Shown one piece after another: positions 37,060 to 46,918 of a stretch of 64,000 bases of DNA (its first letter is position 1; the number at the start of each line of letters is the position of its first letter). The notes beneath the pieces are model-generated. The model made no database searches. It was not told the DNA's origin and saw nothing but the letters and a program-made list of their open reading frames with translations. A program made the translations under genes and the position numbers. This stretch comes from Neptuniibacter marinus (lineage in GTDB: Bacteria; Pseudomonadota; Gammaproteobacteria; Pseudomonadales; Balneatricaceae). The stretch covers positions 44,047 through 108,046 of the forward strand of contig NZ_LUTR01000009.1 in the NCBI RefSeq assembly GCF_001597725.1. The letters run 5' to 3'.

Positions 37060-38274
37060 TTAGCGTGCAATAGCTAAATCCCCTGCCCGAATATTGTATG
37101 TTTCAGCGGATGCGTTGATATGGCCAGATGCAAATCCCATCTGTACATCATCAATAATTAAGGTTTGTTGTGTGTTGGTTAATTGGGTGTTGCTGTTCAT
37201 TTGTGGGGTGAAAATGGTGGAGCTGCGATAGATAGTGAGCTTGTCCCCACGCTTTAAACCATGCTGCTTACCTGCATTGATCCAGATAGTGCGATCTTCA
37301 ACTTGAGTTATACGAGTACTAAAAGGTTCGCAGCGTAGCTCTGCGGATATTTCCGCCGCAATCTTATCTTCGAGTGCTCTTACTTTCTGTCCGTAGTCCT
37401 GCTTAATAAACCCTGGTGTAGCGAATCCCGTTGTTATTGTGTGATCAAGACTCCATAAACCTGCGGTTTGGTAGTGTTTTTGTGAAACAAGTTGGCCCGA
37501 GAAACCATCGTGTATAAATAGGTCAATTTCAAAGTTTCGGAGGTGTCTTTTACTTTTGAAATCGAGCCTGTTGTAGAGATCCATAAAGTAGTTGTTTTCG
37601 GCGTGAGTGCGAGGATCAACCATAGAGATATCACGGATAACACCTGAAATTACATAGTTAACATCGAGCTGACCAATCGTGCTTAGCATACTCGTTAGCT
37701 TGCCGCTATCTAACTGTGATGAGCTAGCTTGGCTAGGGTTAGGGTAGAGGTTAATTAACCCAGCATTGTAAGTGATCGTTTGTGCTGTGCTGTTAAAGCG
37801 TTGGCTTAATTGTGCAGGTAGTTCACTACTAACGTTATGGAGTCCGCCCAGATTAGCTTGGCTTAATTGTTGAAGCGGAAACGCGGCAAAGGCTATGGTT
37901 TTTTTATAATTGTTGCTACTTCCGTTGCTACAACCTTCATCAATATCTACATTCGCTTTGATTCGAATGTGTAGTGTTGAACCAATGATTTTCTCGTCCA
38001 GTATTTCGATATTTGAAACTTGGCCCAAAGAGCTAATCTGCATATTGTCGATCTCAAGAATGCCATCTCTTACGACTTGGCTGCTAGACACATAAACAGC
38101 TGCCTGCATTGATGCTTGCTGAGAAGCGTCCCTGATGGCAGCCTCTCTAGCAGCGGTAATGTTTTTGTTGGCAATAATAGCTTGCCCCTCAGCTTCAATG
38201 ACAACCGCTTGAGCTATAGAAGTTAAAGATAGAAATAAGCTAACAATAAGAAAATTCAGCGTTTTATTAAACAT
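37060..38274 (-). CDS. flgT: Flagellar assembly protein FlgT
   Basis: A 404-residue periplasmic protein with a signal peptide ending at AQA. The mature start VVIEAEGQAIIANKNITAAREAAIRDASQQA is typical of FlgT, which builds the H-ring around the basal body of polar sheathed or sodium-driven flagella in Vibrio and marine relatives. Three domains are expected; the C-terminal one has the GLKRGDKLTIYR motif. It is divergent from flgO and flgP, the usual arrangement. Confidence 0.9.
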   Translation of the reverse strand: MFNKTLNFLIVSLFLSLTSIAQAVVIEAEGQAIIANKNITAAREAAIRDASQQASMQAAVYVSSSQVVRDGILEIDNMQISSLGQVSNIEILDEKIIGSTLHIRIKANVDIDEGCSNGSSNNYKKTIAFAAFPLQQLSQANLGGLHNVSSELPAQLSQRFNSTAQTITYNAGLINLYPNPSQASSSQLDSGKLTSMLSTIGQLDVNYVISGVIRDISMVDPRTHAENNYFMDLYNRLDFKSKRHLRNFEIDLFIHDGFSGQLVSQKHYQTAGLWSLDHTITTGFATPGFIKQDYGQKVRALEDKIAAEISAELRCEPFSTRITQVEDRTIWINAGKQHGLKRGDKLTIYRSSTIFTPQMNSNTQLTNTQQTLIIDDVQMGFASGHINASAETYNIRAGDLAIAR

Positions 38275-38437
38275 ATCTGCCTAATGACCGATTACTAAAA
38301 GAGGTCGAGTAAATAATTAATCGTTTTCAGAACAGTATTTTATTGTGTGCCTGTTGTAAACGGTTTAAGTCGACTCCCTATGCTTGGTGGATTATGTTAG
38401 ATTGTCGGGCTTAACCTTTTGAGTTTGGAATATCAGG

Positions 38438-39169
38438 ATGAAAAAGATTTTACTGCTGTTAATGGTTTGCTTTTTAAGCGGATGCTTTCAGCAGGTTAAT
38501 ACCCAAGATAAGCAGCCTGAAAAGGTGCATATTGAAAGTATGAGTCCTGAGGTTGTTGAGCAGTTGCATCAGCTTGAGAAAGCGCATATTGCAGAGAAAG
38601 AGGCGCTGTTGGAAAAAGAGCGGTCGATGTTACAGCGCCAAGTTGTACAGATTGACACTTTGCCGAATGGGTTGGACCCCATTAGCGAGGCGGTATCTCA
38701 AATGGCGGTGCAGATGAATGTTGGCTTGCAGGAAAACCGAGTAAAACGCTTCCCCGTTGCGGTTATTCCATTTACTAACTTGCATAATGCTAGGAAAGTT
38801 GGTCGTTTTGGCGAACGATTAGAGCAAGGGTTTATCTATCAATTACAGCAGCACGGTTATAATCTTGTTGATTATCGTGCGGCTGGGCTTACAACTTCGA
38901 CAAAACAGCCGTTATCGAAACAAAATCTGTCTGGTCTGCGTACGCGTTTTAAGGTTTACTTCTTAGTGACAGGGACTTATGCCCAACACTCAGATGGCTT
39001 AGTAATTAATGCACGAGTCATTGATACAACGACGCGGCAAGTATTGGCAACAGGTCAAACCCATATACCTAACGAACGTTTAGAAGGTGCTATTCCAGGG
39101 TATGATCCATTGGAGGCTCTAAATCAAGGGCTTATTATTGAAAATCGCGGCGGTCCTGTTGGTAGGTAA
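38438..39169 (+). CDS. flgO: FlgO family flagellar outer-membrane lipoprotein
   Basis: A 243-residue lipoprotein (lipobox FLSGCF) with a coiled, charged segment (LHQLEKAHIAEKEALLEKERSMLQRQ) and a C-terminal FlgO domain (FPVAVIPFTNLHNARKVGRFGERLEQGFIYQLQ in sequence). FlgO is needed for full motility and is positioned near the basal body of polar flagella. It precedes flgP by 2 bases, so they are co-translated, and faces flgT in the divergent direction. Confidence 0.9.
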   Translation: MKKILLLLMVCFLSGCFQQVNTQDKQPEKVHIESMSPEVVEQLHQLEKAHIAEKEALLEKERSMLQRQVVQIDTLPNGLDPISEAVSQMAVQMNVGLQENRVKRFPVAVIPFTNLHNARKVGRFGERLEQGFIYQLQQHGYNLVDYRAAGLTTSTKQPLSKQNLSGLRTRFKVYFLVTGTYAQHSDGLVINARVIDTTTRQVLATGQTHIPNERLEGAIPGYDPLEALNQGLIIENRGGPVGR

Positions 39170-39171
39170 TA

Positions 39172-39657
39172 ATGAAAAAAATAATAAGTAAATCTATAAA
39201 GCTGACTGCTTTTGCGCTGTTTTTCCCTATGTTTCTAGTTATTCAAGGCTGTGAAACGGTTGTGGAATCTACTGTTGAAGTGGTGGATGCGTTACCTGAT
39301 ATTAATTTTCCGCCGCGAGTGGAGGAGCCGCAAGCGCCAAATTGGGTGCGTGCAACAGGCTATGCACCCATCAGTTTACAGCCGGGTCAAACGCAGCAAC
39401 ATAAAGTGTTGATGGCTATGCGGGCATCTAAATTGCGTGCATACCAAGAGTTGGCGGGTGTTGTTCACGGGCAATATATGTTTGGCACGACAACGGTTAA
39501 AGATATGGTTTTACAGAGCGATCAATTTAAAACGGCGGTATCGGGTATAGTGCGGGGGGCGAGAGTGGTGAAGACCTTCCCTGTGCAGGAAGATACATAC
39601 GCCACTACTCTTGAGGTGGATATGAATCAAGTGCAGCGTGCTTGGGTGAGTAACTAA
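39172..39657 (+). CDS. flgP: FlgP, LPP20-family flagellar lipoprotein
   Basis: A 161-residue lipoprotein with lipobox VIQGCE and the LPP20-type domain (VRATGYAPISLQPG; AMRASKLRAYQELAGVVHGQYM). FlgP forms the basal disk that stabilises polar flagella in Vibrio and Campylobacter. It starts 2 bases after flgO. The set flgT, flgO and flgP together supports a polar flagellum in this organism. Confidence 0.9.
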   Translation: MKKIISKSIKLTAFALFFPMFLVIQGCETVVESTVEVVDALPDINFPPRVEEPQAPNWVRATGYAPISLQPGQTQQHKVLMAMRASKLRAYQELAGVVHGQYMFGTTTVKDMVLQSDQFKTAVSGIVRGARVVKTFPVQEDTYATTLEVDMNQVQRAWVSN

Positions 39658-39693
39658 GACTCTACTAGATCGGTTGATCAGTAGAGTGTGTAG

Positions 39694-39987
39694 TTATTTG
39701 TTTTGCGTCGCTTCAAAAGCTGCCATCTGTTCTGGGGTTGCTTTCGCTTGATGTTTTTCTTTCCAGCTATCGTAAGGTTCTCCGTAAACTAACTCTCTCG
39801 CTGCTTCGTAATCGATCTCTTCGCCTCGCTCTTTTGCTTCCGCTGTATACCATTTGCTTAGGCAATTACGGCAAAATCCGGCAAGAATCATCAAGTCGAT
39901 GTTTTGTACATCTTTTCTTTCGTCTAAGTGGGCCAATAGGCGACGAAAGACGGCAGCTTCTATCTCGTTTTGTTTATTCTGATCCAT
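39694..39987 (-). CDS. DUF1244 family protein
   Basis: A 97-residue cytoplasmic protein starting MDQNKQNEIEAAVFRRLLAHLDERKDVQNIDLM (given in part), with the conserved LAGFCRNCLSKWY containing two cysteines, and EPYDSWKEKHQ. This matches DUF1244, a small helical family of unknown function. The ATG at 39987 has AGGGTGAG before it; a start at 40026 would run into glnD. It follows glnD by 16 bases in the same direction. Confidence 0.88.
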   Translation of the reverse strand: MDQNKQNEIEAAVFRRLLAHLDERKDVQNIDLMILAGFCRNCLSKWYTAEAKERGEEIDYEAARELVYGEPYDSWKEKHQAKATPEQMAAFEATQNK

Positions 39988-40003
39988 ATTTCTCTCACCC
40001 TTA

Positions 40004-42700
40004 TTATTCATGCTGGATAGTTTCATCTAATTGATGACATATATCTTCTTGCAGCTTTTGGCACACATTGGGATCCGAAAGCGGGGTTCCTTCTTCATCA
40101 GTGATAAAAAAGAAATCCTCTACTTTTTCGCCGACACTTGTAATTCGGGCCTTTCGAACCGAGAGATTATGTTCGGCGAAAATGCCACCTATACGTGCTA
40201 AAAGGCCAGGCCTGTCGGGCGTGATAACTTCTAAAACAGTCTGCTGGGAAATTGAGTCGTTACTTAAATATACTTGTGTAGGTGTGGCAAAGAGTTTCAT
40301 TTGGCGAGGTACACGCCGTTGGATAATCTCTGGGTAATCATCCGGGTCATCGAGCTCCTCAATAAGACGTTCTTTGATTCTGGAGAGATGATCAGGGTTT
40401 TCTGATAGAGGGGTGTTGTCGTCCGATAAGACTGTGTAGGTATTTAGCACCTCTCCACCGTCAGTCACTATGATTCTAGCGTCTTGAATGTTTAGGTGAA
40501 GCTGATCCATTGTTGCAACAGTGGCCGCAAAGAGATTCTTGAAATCTTCGCTGTAGATAAAGATCTCAGTTGCTCCCTCAAATGCACGGTGTGATGTTTG
40601 TCTTATTAGAACGAGAGGTTCGTGGGGCCTATCATGTTCAATAATTGCCTTTGTGTGCTCGGCAATGCTCTGTGATGTTTCCCGGAGAAAATAATCATCT
40701 CCAATAGATTCCCATAGCTCTTTAAATGCGTCTGCCTCCACTCCTTGGCGTTTGAGAATAACCAGTGCTTCGTTTTGTATCTGTTCAATACGGTCTTCTT
40801 TGTTTATTGGGTTTTCTAAGCCGCGTCTTAATGCGCGTTTAGTATCTGTGTAAAGCTTGCGCATTAAGGTTGCGCGCCAGCTATTCCAAAGCGTCTGGTT
40901 TGTGGCGTTAATATCGGCAATAGTTAATACATAAAGGTAATCTAAGTGGACAACGTCACAGACTTGTTTAGCGAACCGATGGATGACTTCTGGATCTGAT
41001 ATGTCTTTTCGTTGTGCTGTCATTGACATTAGCAGGTGGTTTCTGACTAACCAAGCAACAAGGTGGCTGTCCCATTTTCCTAAATGGTGCTTTTCGCAAA
41101 AAGACAGTGCATCTTCTGCTCCTAAGTCGGAATGGTCACCACCTCGGCCTTTTGCTATGTCGTGGAAAAGTGCTGCAATATAGAGAAGTTCAACCTTGGG
41201 AAGGTGGTTGACTATTCGATGAGCTATAGGGAACTCCTCTCGTGCATCGTTGTGCCTAAATTGTCTACAGTTTTGGATGACCTTCATGGTATGTGCATCC
41301 ACGGTATAAATATGAAATAGGTCGTGCTGCATCTGACCTATGATTTTACCGAATGCAGGTAAGTATCGTCCTAATATCCCATAACGGGTCATGAGTTTGA
41401 GCTGAGTAGAGACGCGTTCAGGAGAGCGCATCAATTCCATAAATAGACTGGTGTTGCGTATATCGTTTCTGAAGTCGCCATCTACTCGATGGCGATTGGC
41501 GCGTATAAGTCGGATTGTAGATGCCCTAACGCCTGCTATGTTTTCGTTTTGCGCGAGTAATACAAACAATTCCATTAATGCAAAAGGGTGGTGTTCGAAA
41601 ACTTTGTCGTAGGTAACTTCTATGAAATCGTTGTGTATTTGGAAGCGATTGTTTAGTGGTTTGATAACCTGTTCTTCGTTAGCACGCAGGATCGCTTCAT
41701 CGAAATGTTGTAGAAGTAAGCCGTTAAAAACCGACATTGCCATTGCTATGCGGTAGTACTTACTCATAAATTGTTCAACAGCTAGTTTCCCATCTTTATC
41801 TTGGTAGCCAAAGAAGTCAGCTAGCTCGCGTTGGTGATCAAATAAAAGACGGTCTTCACGCCGTTTGCACAGCATATGGAGGGCGTATCTGACTGACCAT
41901 AGATAGAGTTCACCTTTGTTTAAAATATCGAGTTCTGATTCGGTTAGAAAGCCATCTTCTACTAAGTCACGAATATATGTAGAGCCAAAATGCCGTTTAG
42001 CAACCCACCCGATGGTTTGTAGGTCGCGTAAGCCGCCTGGAGAGTTTTTGAGGTTAGGTTCTAAGTTATATTCTGTGTTGTTTGTTTTCGAATGACGGTC
42101 TTTCTGTTCTTTTGATTTGGCAAGGAAAAACTCTTTATCGGTCCAAGCGCCTTCAGAGGTGACTTTGTCGTACATCTCTGAGTGTAAACCGTCATTGCCG
42201 ATCAGTGTTCTAGACTCAATGAGGTTGGTTGCGATGGTGATGTCATTTTGAGCTTCGTTGTAGCATTCGCTCAGTGTTCGGACGCTAGAACCTATATCTA
42301 AGTTTATATCCCAGAGAAACGTTAAAAAGCCACTGATTGAGTCGTGATGTTCTTCTGGGTTTAGTTTGTCGCTTAACAGTATAAGTAGATCGATATCGGA
42401 ATGAGGGTGGAGTTCTCCGCGACCATAACCTCCAACAGCAATCAGTGCGATCTGGTTTTCAGGCCATTCGAACTGCTCCCAGGCTGTTTGTAGAATGCGA
42501 TCAATCTCCCAGGCGCGCCCATAGACAAGTTTTCTAATGTCTTCGCCAGCTTTGAAGCGCTCGTCAAGGTTTTGATTAATCTCTTTTAGTGCGTCTTTAT
42601 AAACAGGAATTTGGGATGTTGCTGAAGCGAGTTTGTTTTTGAAATCGCTGAGATTAATAATCTCTGTTTCGGCAAGCTGCTGTTGTAAAGTAATTGGCAT
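40004..42700 (-). CDS. glnD: Bifunctional [protein-PII] uridylyltransferase / uridylyl-removing enzyme
   Basis: Nitrogen sensor of 898 residues that uridylylates and de-uridylylates PII according to glutamine level. Domains in order: nucleotidyltransferase (VGGYGRGELHPHSDIDLL, about residue 90), GlnD linker domain, HD hydrolase (ALFHDIAKGRGGDHSDLG, about 500) and two C-terminal ACT domains that bind glutamine (about 700-790 and 815-890, the latter with VITPDRPGLLARIGGIFAEH). It is followed closely by a DUF1244 gene and preceded by map, all on the minus strand. Confidence 0.95.
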   Translation of the reverse strand: MPITLQQQLAETEIINLSDFKNKLASATSQIPVYKDALKEINQNLDERFKAGEDIRKLVYGRAWEIDRILQTAWEQFEWPENQIALIAVGGYGRGELHPHSDIDLLILLSDKLNPEEHHDSISGFLTFLWDINLDIGSSVRTLSECYNEAQNDITIATNLIESRTLIGNDGLHSEMYDKVTSEGAWTDKEFFLAKSKEQKDRHSKTNNTEYNLEPNLKNSPGGLRDLQTIGWVAKRHFGSTYIRDLVEDGFLTESELDILNKGELYLWSVRYALHMLCKRREDRLLFDHQRELADFFGYQDKDGKLAVEQFMSKYYRIAMAMSVFNGLLLQHFDEAILRANEEQVIKPLNNRFQIHNDFIEVTYDKVFEHHPFALMELFVLLAQNENIAGVRASTIRLIRANRHRVDGDFRNDIRNTSLFMELMRSPERVSTQLKLMTRYGILGRYLPAFGKIIGQMQHDLFHIYTVDAHTMKVIQNCRQFRHNDAREEFPIAHRIVNHLPKVELLYIAALFHDIAKGRGGDHSDLGAEDALSFCEKHHLGKWDSHLVAWLVRNHLLMSMTAQRKDISDPEVIHRFAKQVCDVVHLDYLYVLTIADINATNQTLWNSWRATLMRKLYTDTKRALRRGLENPINKEDRIEQIQNEALVILKRQGVEADAFKELWESIGDDYFLRETSQSIAEHTKAIIEHDRPHEPLVLIRQTSHRAFEGATEIFIYSEDFKNLFAATVATMDQLHLNIQDARIIVTDGGEVLNTYTVLSDDNTPLSENPDHLSRIKERLIEELDDPDDYPEIIQRRVPRQMKLFATPTQVYLSNDSISQQTVLEVITPDRPGLLARIGGIFAEHNLSVRKARITSVGEKVEDFFFITDEEGTPLSDPNVCQKLQEDICHQLDETIQHE

Positions 42701-42747
42701 TACATACGACCTTTTATTGAATGCGGCACTAATTTTATAGGTATAGA

Positions 42748-43518
42748 TTAAATTGTATCATCAGGTCTGAGTGTTAAGACTTCATAACCATCTGCCGTCA
42801 CCAATATGGTGTGCTCCCATTGTGCGGAAAGGCGACGATCAGATGTTTCCACTGTCCAACCATCTTTCTTTGAAAGCTTAACTTGGCGTTTGCCCGCGTT
42901 GATCATTGGTTCAATAGTGAAGATCATCCCTTCTTCTAAAATATCGCCGGTGTCAGGTTTACCATAATGCAATACCTGAGGTTCTTCGTGGAACTCAGCG
43001 CCTATGCCGTGTCCGCAGTATTCGCGTACAACAGTATAGTGGTTTTGCTCAGCATAGGTTTGTATGGTGTGACCAATATCACCTAAGCGAGCACCTGGTT
43101 TGACCAATCTAATCCCTCTATACATGCATTCTAATGTTACATCGACCAGTCTACGTGCATGTGGAAGCTCTTTGCCAACAAAAAACATTTTGCTTGTATC
43201 GCCATGATAGCCGTCCTTAATAACTGTAATATCAATATTGATAATATCGTTGTTTTTAAGGGGTTTGTTGTTGGGGATGCCGTGGCAGACGACATGGTTT
43301 ACAGATGTGCAGATTGATTTTGGGAAGCCATGATAATTGAGTGGTGCGGGAATGGCTTGCTGTTCGTTGACAATATAGTCGTGACAGATTTGATTGAGTT
43401 CTTCGGTGGTGACGCCGACTTTAACAAAAGGTTCTATCATGACTAAAACATCGGCAGCTAAGCGGCCTGCGATGCGCATTTTTTCGATCTCTTCTGGGGT
43501 TTTAATCTTGATGCTCAT
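42748..43518 (-). CDS. map: Methionine aminopeptidase, type I
   Basis: Removes N-terminal methionine from new proteins. The 256-residue protein has the pita-bread fold metal ligands visible in NIDITVIKDGYHGDTS (two aspartates), GHGIGAEFHEEP (histidine) and IFTIEPMI (glutamate). It is divergent from rpsB, as in many proteobacteria, and lies 47 bases upstream of glnD. Confidence 0.95.
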   Translation of the reverse strand: MSIKIKTPEEIEKMRIAGRLAADVLVMIEPFVKVGVTTEELNQICHDYIVNEQQAIPAPLNYHGFPKSICTSVNHVVCHGIPNNKPLKNNDIINIDITVIKDGYHGDTSKMFFVGKELPHARRLVDVTLECMYRGIRLVKPGARLGDIGHTIQTYAEQNHYTVVREYCGHGIGAEFHEEPQVLHYGKPDTGDILEEGMIFTIEPMINAGKRQVKLSKKDGWTVETSDRRLSAQWEHTILVTADGYEVLTLRPDDTI

Positions 43519-43690
43519 AGCTGCCGAAGTATCCTTTTAATTCTTGTGAGTACTGTATGTAAAAAATATCTGGATGGGGATTGTATCAATCAACGGAGGT
43601 TAAAAGAAATAAGCTTTATCTCTATAGGTAGTTATGGTATAAATCCGCGCTCAATTTGCATAAGCAAAAATATCACACACGTGCCGACAC

Positions 43691-43742
43691 AATATTCAGG
43701 GTGCCTTCGGGTTGAATATTGGGGTTCGTGGAGGTCTAACCC
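43691..43742 (+). promoter_or_regulatory. rpsB leader RNA with two hairpins (S2 autoregulation, t44-like)
   Basis: The first hairpin pairs AATATTCA (43691-43698) with TGAATATT (43713-43720). The second pairs GGGTT (43722-43726) with AACCC (43738-43742) around a loop containing GGAGG. The latter lies 20 bases before rpsB. In gammaproteobacteria the rpsB leader (t44 RNA region in E. coli) has this kind of fold and mediates feedback by S2. A TATAAA at 43638-43643 is a possible -10 box. Confidence 0.65.
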
Positions 43743-43762
43743 AAAACATTTAGGAAAAAATA

Positions 43763-44503
43763 ATGGCTAAAACTACTATGCGTGACCTGCTTAAAGCAGG
43801 CGTTCACTTCGGTCACCAGACTCGTTACTGGAATCCGAAAATGTCAAAATTCATTTTTGGCGCTCGTAACAAAATCCATATCATCAACCTTGAGCACACA
43901 CTTCCTGCTCTTAATGGTGCATTGGATAGCATCCAGAATATGGCATCTAACAAAAATAAAGTTCTTTTTGTTGGTACTAAACGTGCAGCAAGCAAAATCA
44001 TTAAAGAAGAAGCTAGCCGTGCATCTATGCCATACGTTAACCACCGTTGGTTAGGTGGTATGCTGACTAACTACAAGACTATTCGTCAGTCTATCCGTCG
44101 TCTTCGTGACCTAGAATCACAGAGCCAAGACGGTACGTTTGAAAAGCTAACTAAAAAAGAAGCTTTGATGCGTCAGCGTGAAATGGAAAAGCTAGAGCGT
44201 TCTATCGGTGGTATTAAAGAGATGGGCGGTTTGCCTGATGCTCTTTTTGTAATCGATGTTGATCATGAGCGTATCGCTGTAAATGAAGCAAACAAGCTAG
44301 GTATCCCTGTTATCGGTGTTGTTGATACTAACAGTAACCCTGATGGTATTGACGTTATTATTCCTGGTAACGATGATGCGTTGCGCGCTATTCAGATTTA
44401 CGTTAAGTCTGCTGCTGATGCATGCCTTGAAGGTTCAGGTGCTGGCGCTGGCGACAAAAACGAATTCGTAGAAGTTGAAGAGACGCCAGCTGCGGCTGAG
44501 TAA
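43763..44503 (+). CDS. rpsB: 30S ribosomal protein S2
   Basis: Small-subunit protein of 246 residues with the canonical start [22 protein letters not shown] and the segments [15 protein letters not shown] and [18 protein letters not shown]. It is needed for S1 binding and 30S initiation. TTAGGA precedes the ATG. It heads the translation/lipid string and is followed by a terminator, so tsf probably depends on read-through and its own promoter. Confidence 0.98.
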   Translation: MAKTTMRDLLKAGVHFGHQTRYWNPKMSKFIFGARNKIHIINLEHTLPALNGALDSIQNMASNKNKVLFVGTKRAASKIIKEEASRASMPYVNHRWLGGMLTNYKTIRQSIRRLRDLESQSQDGTFEKLTKKEALMRQREMEKLERSIGGIKEMGGLPDALFVIDVDHERIAVNEANKLGIPVIGVVDTNSNPDGIDVIIPGNDDALRAIQIYVKSAADACLEGSGAGAGDKNEFVEVEETPAAAE

Positions 44504-44548
44504 TCTGACTGTAAACACAGTTAATTATTCTCTTTGATGACTTAAAGA

Positions 44549-44569
44549 GGGGGCTTGGCCCCCTTTTTT
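44549..44569 (+). terminator. Terminator between rpsB and tsf
   Basis: GGGGGC-TTG-GCCCCC followed by six T. Strong Rho-independent signal, likely partial, as in E. coli rpsB-tsf. Confidence 0.9.
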
Positions 44570-44614
44570 GGATTTTTTGATTAATCCACGGCTATTTAAT
44601 TAGGGGTATCGATA

Positions 44615-45475
44615 ATGGCGAAGATTTCCGCTGCAATGGTTAAAGATCTGCGTGACCGTACTGGTCTAGGCATGATGGAATGTAAAAAAGCGCTTCAGGG
44701 CACTGATGGCGATGTAGATAAAGCGATCGAAGAACTACGTAAAGCGTCTGGCATGAAAGCAGCTAAAAAAGCGGGCCGTACGGCAGCTGAAGGTGTTGTT
44801 TTAGTTAAAGTTGCAGATGACAATAATTATGCAGTTGCGGTAGAAGTTAACTCTGAAACTGACTTTGCTGCGCGTGATGAAGGTTTTCTAGCGTTTTCAA
44901 ATGTTGTGCTTGATAAAGCGTTTGCTTCTAAAGAAACTAATGTTGAAGCGTTGATGGCTGGTGAGTTGACGGATGCACGTGATGCGTTGGTTCAGAAAAT
45001 TGGTGAGAACATCGGTGTACGTCGTGTCTTCTTAGTTGAAGGTGGTGTTGTTGCTGCTTATGTACATAGTAATAATAAGATTGCTGCAGTTGTTCAGCTT
45101 GAAGGCGGTAACGCTGAAACGGCTAAAGATATTGCTATGCATGTTACTGCGGTTAATCCTCAGGTTGTAAGTAAAGAAGATATGCCTGAAGATGTGGTAG
45201 CTAAAGAGAAAGAGATCATTCTTGCTCAGCCAGATATGGCGAGTAAGCCAGCAGAAATTGCTGAGAAAATGGTTTTAGGTCGTATTAATAAATTCTTGGC
45301 TGAGAATAGCTTGGTAGAGCAAGCATTCGTTAAAAATCCTGAACTTAAAGTAGGTCAGGTTGCTAAAGATGCCGGTGCGACTGTTAAATCTTTTACTCGC
45401 GTAGAAGTGGGTGAAGGTATTGAAGTTGAAGATGTGGATTTTGCTGCTGAAGTTGCTGCTCAATTGAACGGCTAA
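44615..45475 (+). CDS. tsf: Elongation factor Ts
   Basis: Guanine nucleotide exchange factor for EF-Tu, 286 residues. The N-terminal UBA-like domain reads [20 protein letters not shown], and the core contains [15 protein letters not shown], which inserts into EF-Tu. It follows rpsB after a terminator. The protein ends [11 protein letters not shown], normal length. Confidence 0.98.
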   Translation: MAKISAAMVKDLRDRTGLGMMECKKALQGTDGDVDKAIEELRKASGMKAAKKAGRTAAEGVVLVKVADDNNYAVAVEVNSETDFAARDEGFLAFSNVVLDKAFASKETNVEALMAGELTDARDALVQKIGENIGVRRVFLVEGGVVAAYVHSNNKIAAVVQLEGGNAETAKDIAMHVTAVNPQVVSKEDMPEDVVAKEKEIILAQPDMASKPAEIAEKMVLGRINKFLAENSLVEQAFVKNPELKVGQVAKDAGATVKSFTRVEVGEGIEVEDVDFAAEVAAQLNG

Positions 45476-45493
45476 CTTGCTGTAAAACCTTCC

Positions 45494-45520
45494 GATTGCG
45501 CATGTTCTGCATGCGCAATC
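45494..45520 (+). terminator. Hairpin between tsf and pyrH
   Basis: A perfect 11-bp stem, GATTGCGCATG / CATGCGCAATC, with a 5-base loop lies just after the tsf stop and is followed by CTCCCTTTTCC. The T-tract is weak, so partial termination is expected. Confidence 0.75.
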
Positions 45521-45572
45521 CTCCCTTTTCCTGATACACTATCCTGATCTCAATTTCTGCGGAGATAGACGG

Positions 45573-46331
45573 ATGCCATCTACCGAAAAACGGTCCAAAT
45601 ATAAACGTATTCTGCTCAAGTTGAGCGGCGAAGCCCTAATGGGCGAAGAAAGCTTTGGTATTGATTCCAATGTCCTCAATCGAATGGCGCTTGAAATCGG
45701 CCAGTTGGTTGGAATAGGTGTGCAAGTGGGTATGGTGATTGGTGGCGGGAATTTATTCCGCGGTGCCGCACTTAATGCTGCTGGCTTAGATCGAGTTACC
45801 GGTGATCACATGGGAATGTTAGCTACGGTTATGAATGCATTAGCTATGCGCGATGCTTTAGAACGTAGCAATATTAATACACGTGTTATGTCTGCAATTC
45901 CTATGAGTGGTGTCGTTGATCATTATGATCGTCGTAATGCGATACGTTACTTGAATCAGGGTGATGTAGTTATTTTTGCCGCTGGCACAGGTAACCCATT
46001 TTTCACTACAGATTCTGCCGCTTGTTTGCGTGGTATAGAAATTGATGCAGATGTTGTTTTAAAAGCGACAAAAGTTGATGGTGTATATACTGCCGATCCA
46101 GTTAAAGATCCAACGGCGCGCCGATACCTTCATCTAAATTATGATGAAGTTCTGGAGCAACAGTTGGGTGTGATGGATCTGACGGCGATATGTTTAACGC
46201 GCGATCATGATATGCCTGTTCGTGTATTTAATATGAATAAATCAGGTGCTTTGGCCAACCTAGTTGTAGGTGGTAATGAAGGCACATTGATTGATTGCAG
46301 TGAAACGGTTGGAGAAAAATATGCTGAATGA
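45573..46331 (+). CDS. pyrH: UMP kinase
   Basis: Phosphorylates UMP to UDP in pyrimidine nucleotide synthesis. The 252-residue protein of the amino-acid-kinase fold has [14 protein letters not shown] at the N-terminus, [10 protein letters not shown] and the end segment [20 protein letters not shown]. The final codons overlap the start of frr by 11 bases. Confidence 0.98.
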   Translation: MPSTEKRSKYKRILLKLSGEALMGEESFGIDSNVLNRMALEIGQLVGIGVQVGMVIGGGNLFRGAALNAAGLDRVTGDHMGMLATVMNALAMRDALERSNINTRVMSAIPMSGVVDHYDRRNAIRYLNQGDVVIFAAGTGNPFFTTDSAACLRGIEIDADVVLKATKVDGVYTADPVKDPTARRYLHLNYDEVLEQQLGVMDLTAICLTRDHDMPVRVFNMNKSGALANLVVGGNEGTLIDCSETVGEKYAE

Positions 46332-46878
46332 AATTACTCAGGATGCTTCCGAACGCATGCAGAAGAGCTTAGATGCTCTAGTAAATAATTTTAAAAAGAT
46401 TCGTACCGGCCGCGCGCATCCAAGTATTTTGGAAGGTGTGCAGGTTTCTTATTACGGATCTGATGTGCCTTTAAGTCAGGTTGCTAATATCTCTGTTGAA
46501 GATGGCAGAACATTGTCTATTGTGCCTTGGGAAAAACCTATGGTACCTGTGATTGAAAAAGCAATTATGACATCAAACTTAGGGCTCAATCCTGCAACGG
46601 CTGGTGAAAATATCCGTGTTCCTATGCCGCCTTTGACAGAGGAAACACGCAAAGGTTACATAAAGCAGGCTCGTTCAGAAGCTGAGAATGCGCGTGTCTC
46701 TGTACGTAATATTCGCCGTGATGCTAATGGTGACTTGAAGGATCTTCTGAAAGAGAAGGAGATTACTGAGGATGATCAGCGCCGTGGTGAAGATCAGATT
46801 CAGAAGATTACGGATAAGTATGTTGCTGAAGTGGATGCGCTTTTGGAGCAGAAAGAAAAAGATCTAATGGAAATTTGA
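46321..46878 (+). CDS. frr: Ribosome recycling factor
   Basis: Splits post-termination ribosomes together with EF-G. From the ATG at 46321 it has 185 residues. The coiled three-helix domain is seen at both ends ([58 protein letters not shown] in part), with the [16 protein letters not shown] segment between. The start lies within the last codons of pyrH, after GGAGAAAAAT, so the two are coupled; an in-frame start at 46291 is rejected on family length. Confidence 0.97.
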   Translation: MLNEITQDASERMQKSLDALVNNFKKIRTGRAHPSILEGVQVSYYGSDVPLSQVANISVEDGRTLSIVPWEKPMVPVIEKAIMTSNLGLNPATAGENIRVPMPPLTEETRKGYIKQARSEAENARVSVRNIRRDANGDLKDLLKEKEITEDDQRRGEDQIQKITDKYVAEVDALLEQKEKDLMEI

Positions 46879-46918
46879 TCGTAGCAGCGGTGCTGTAAAG
46901 TGCCGCTGAACTTATGTC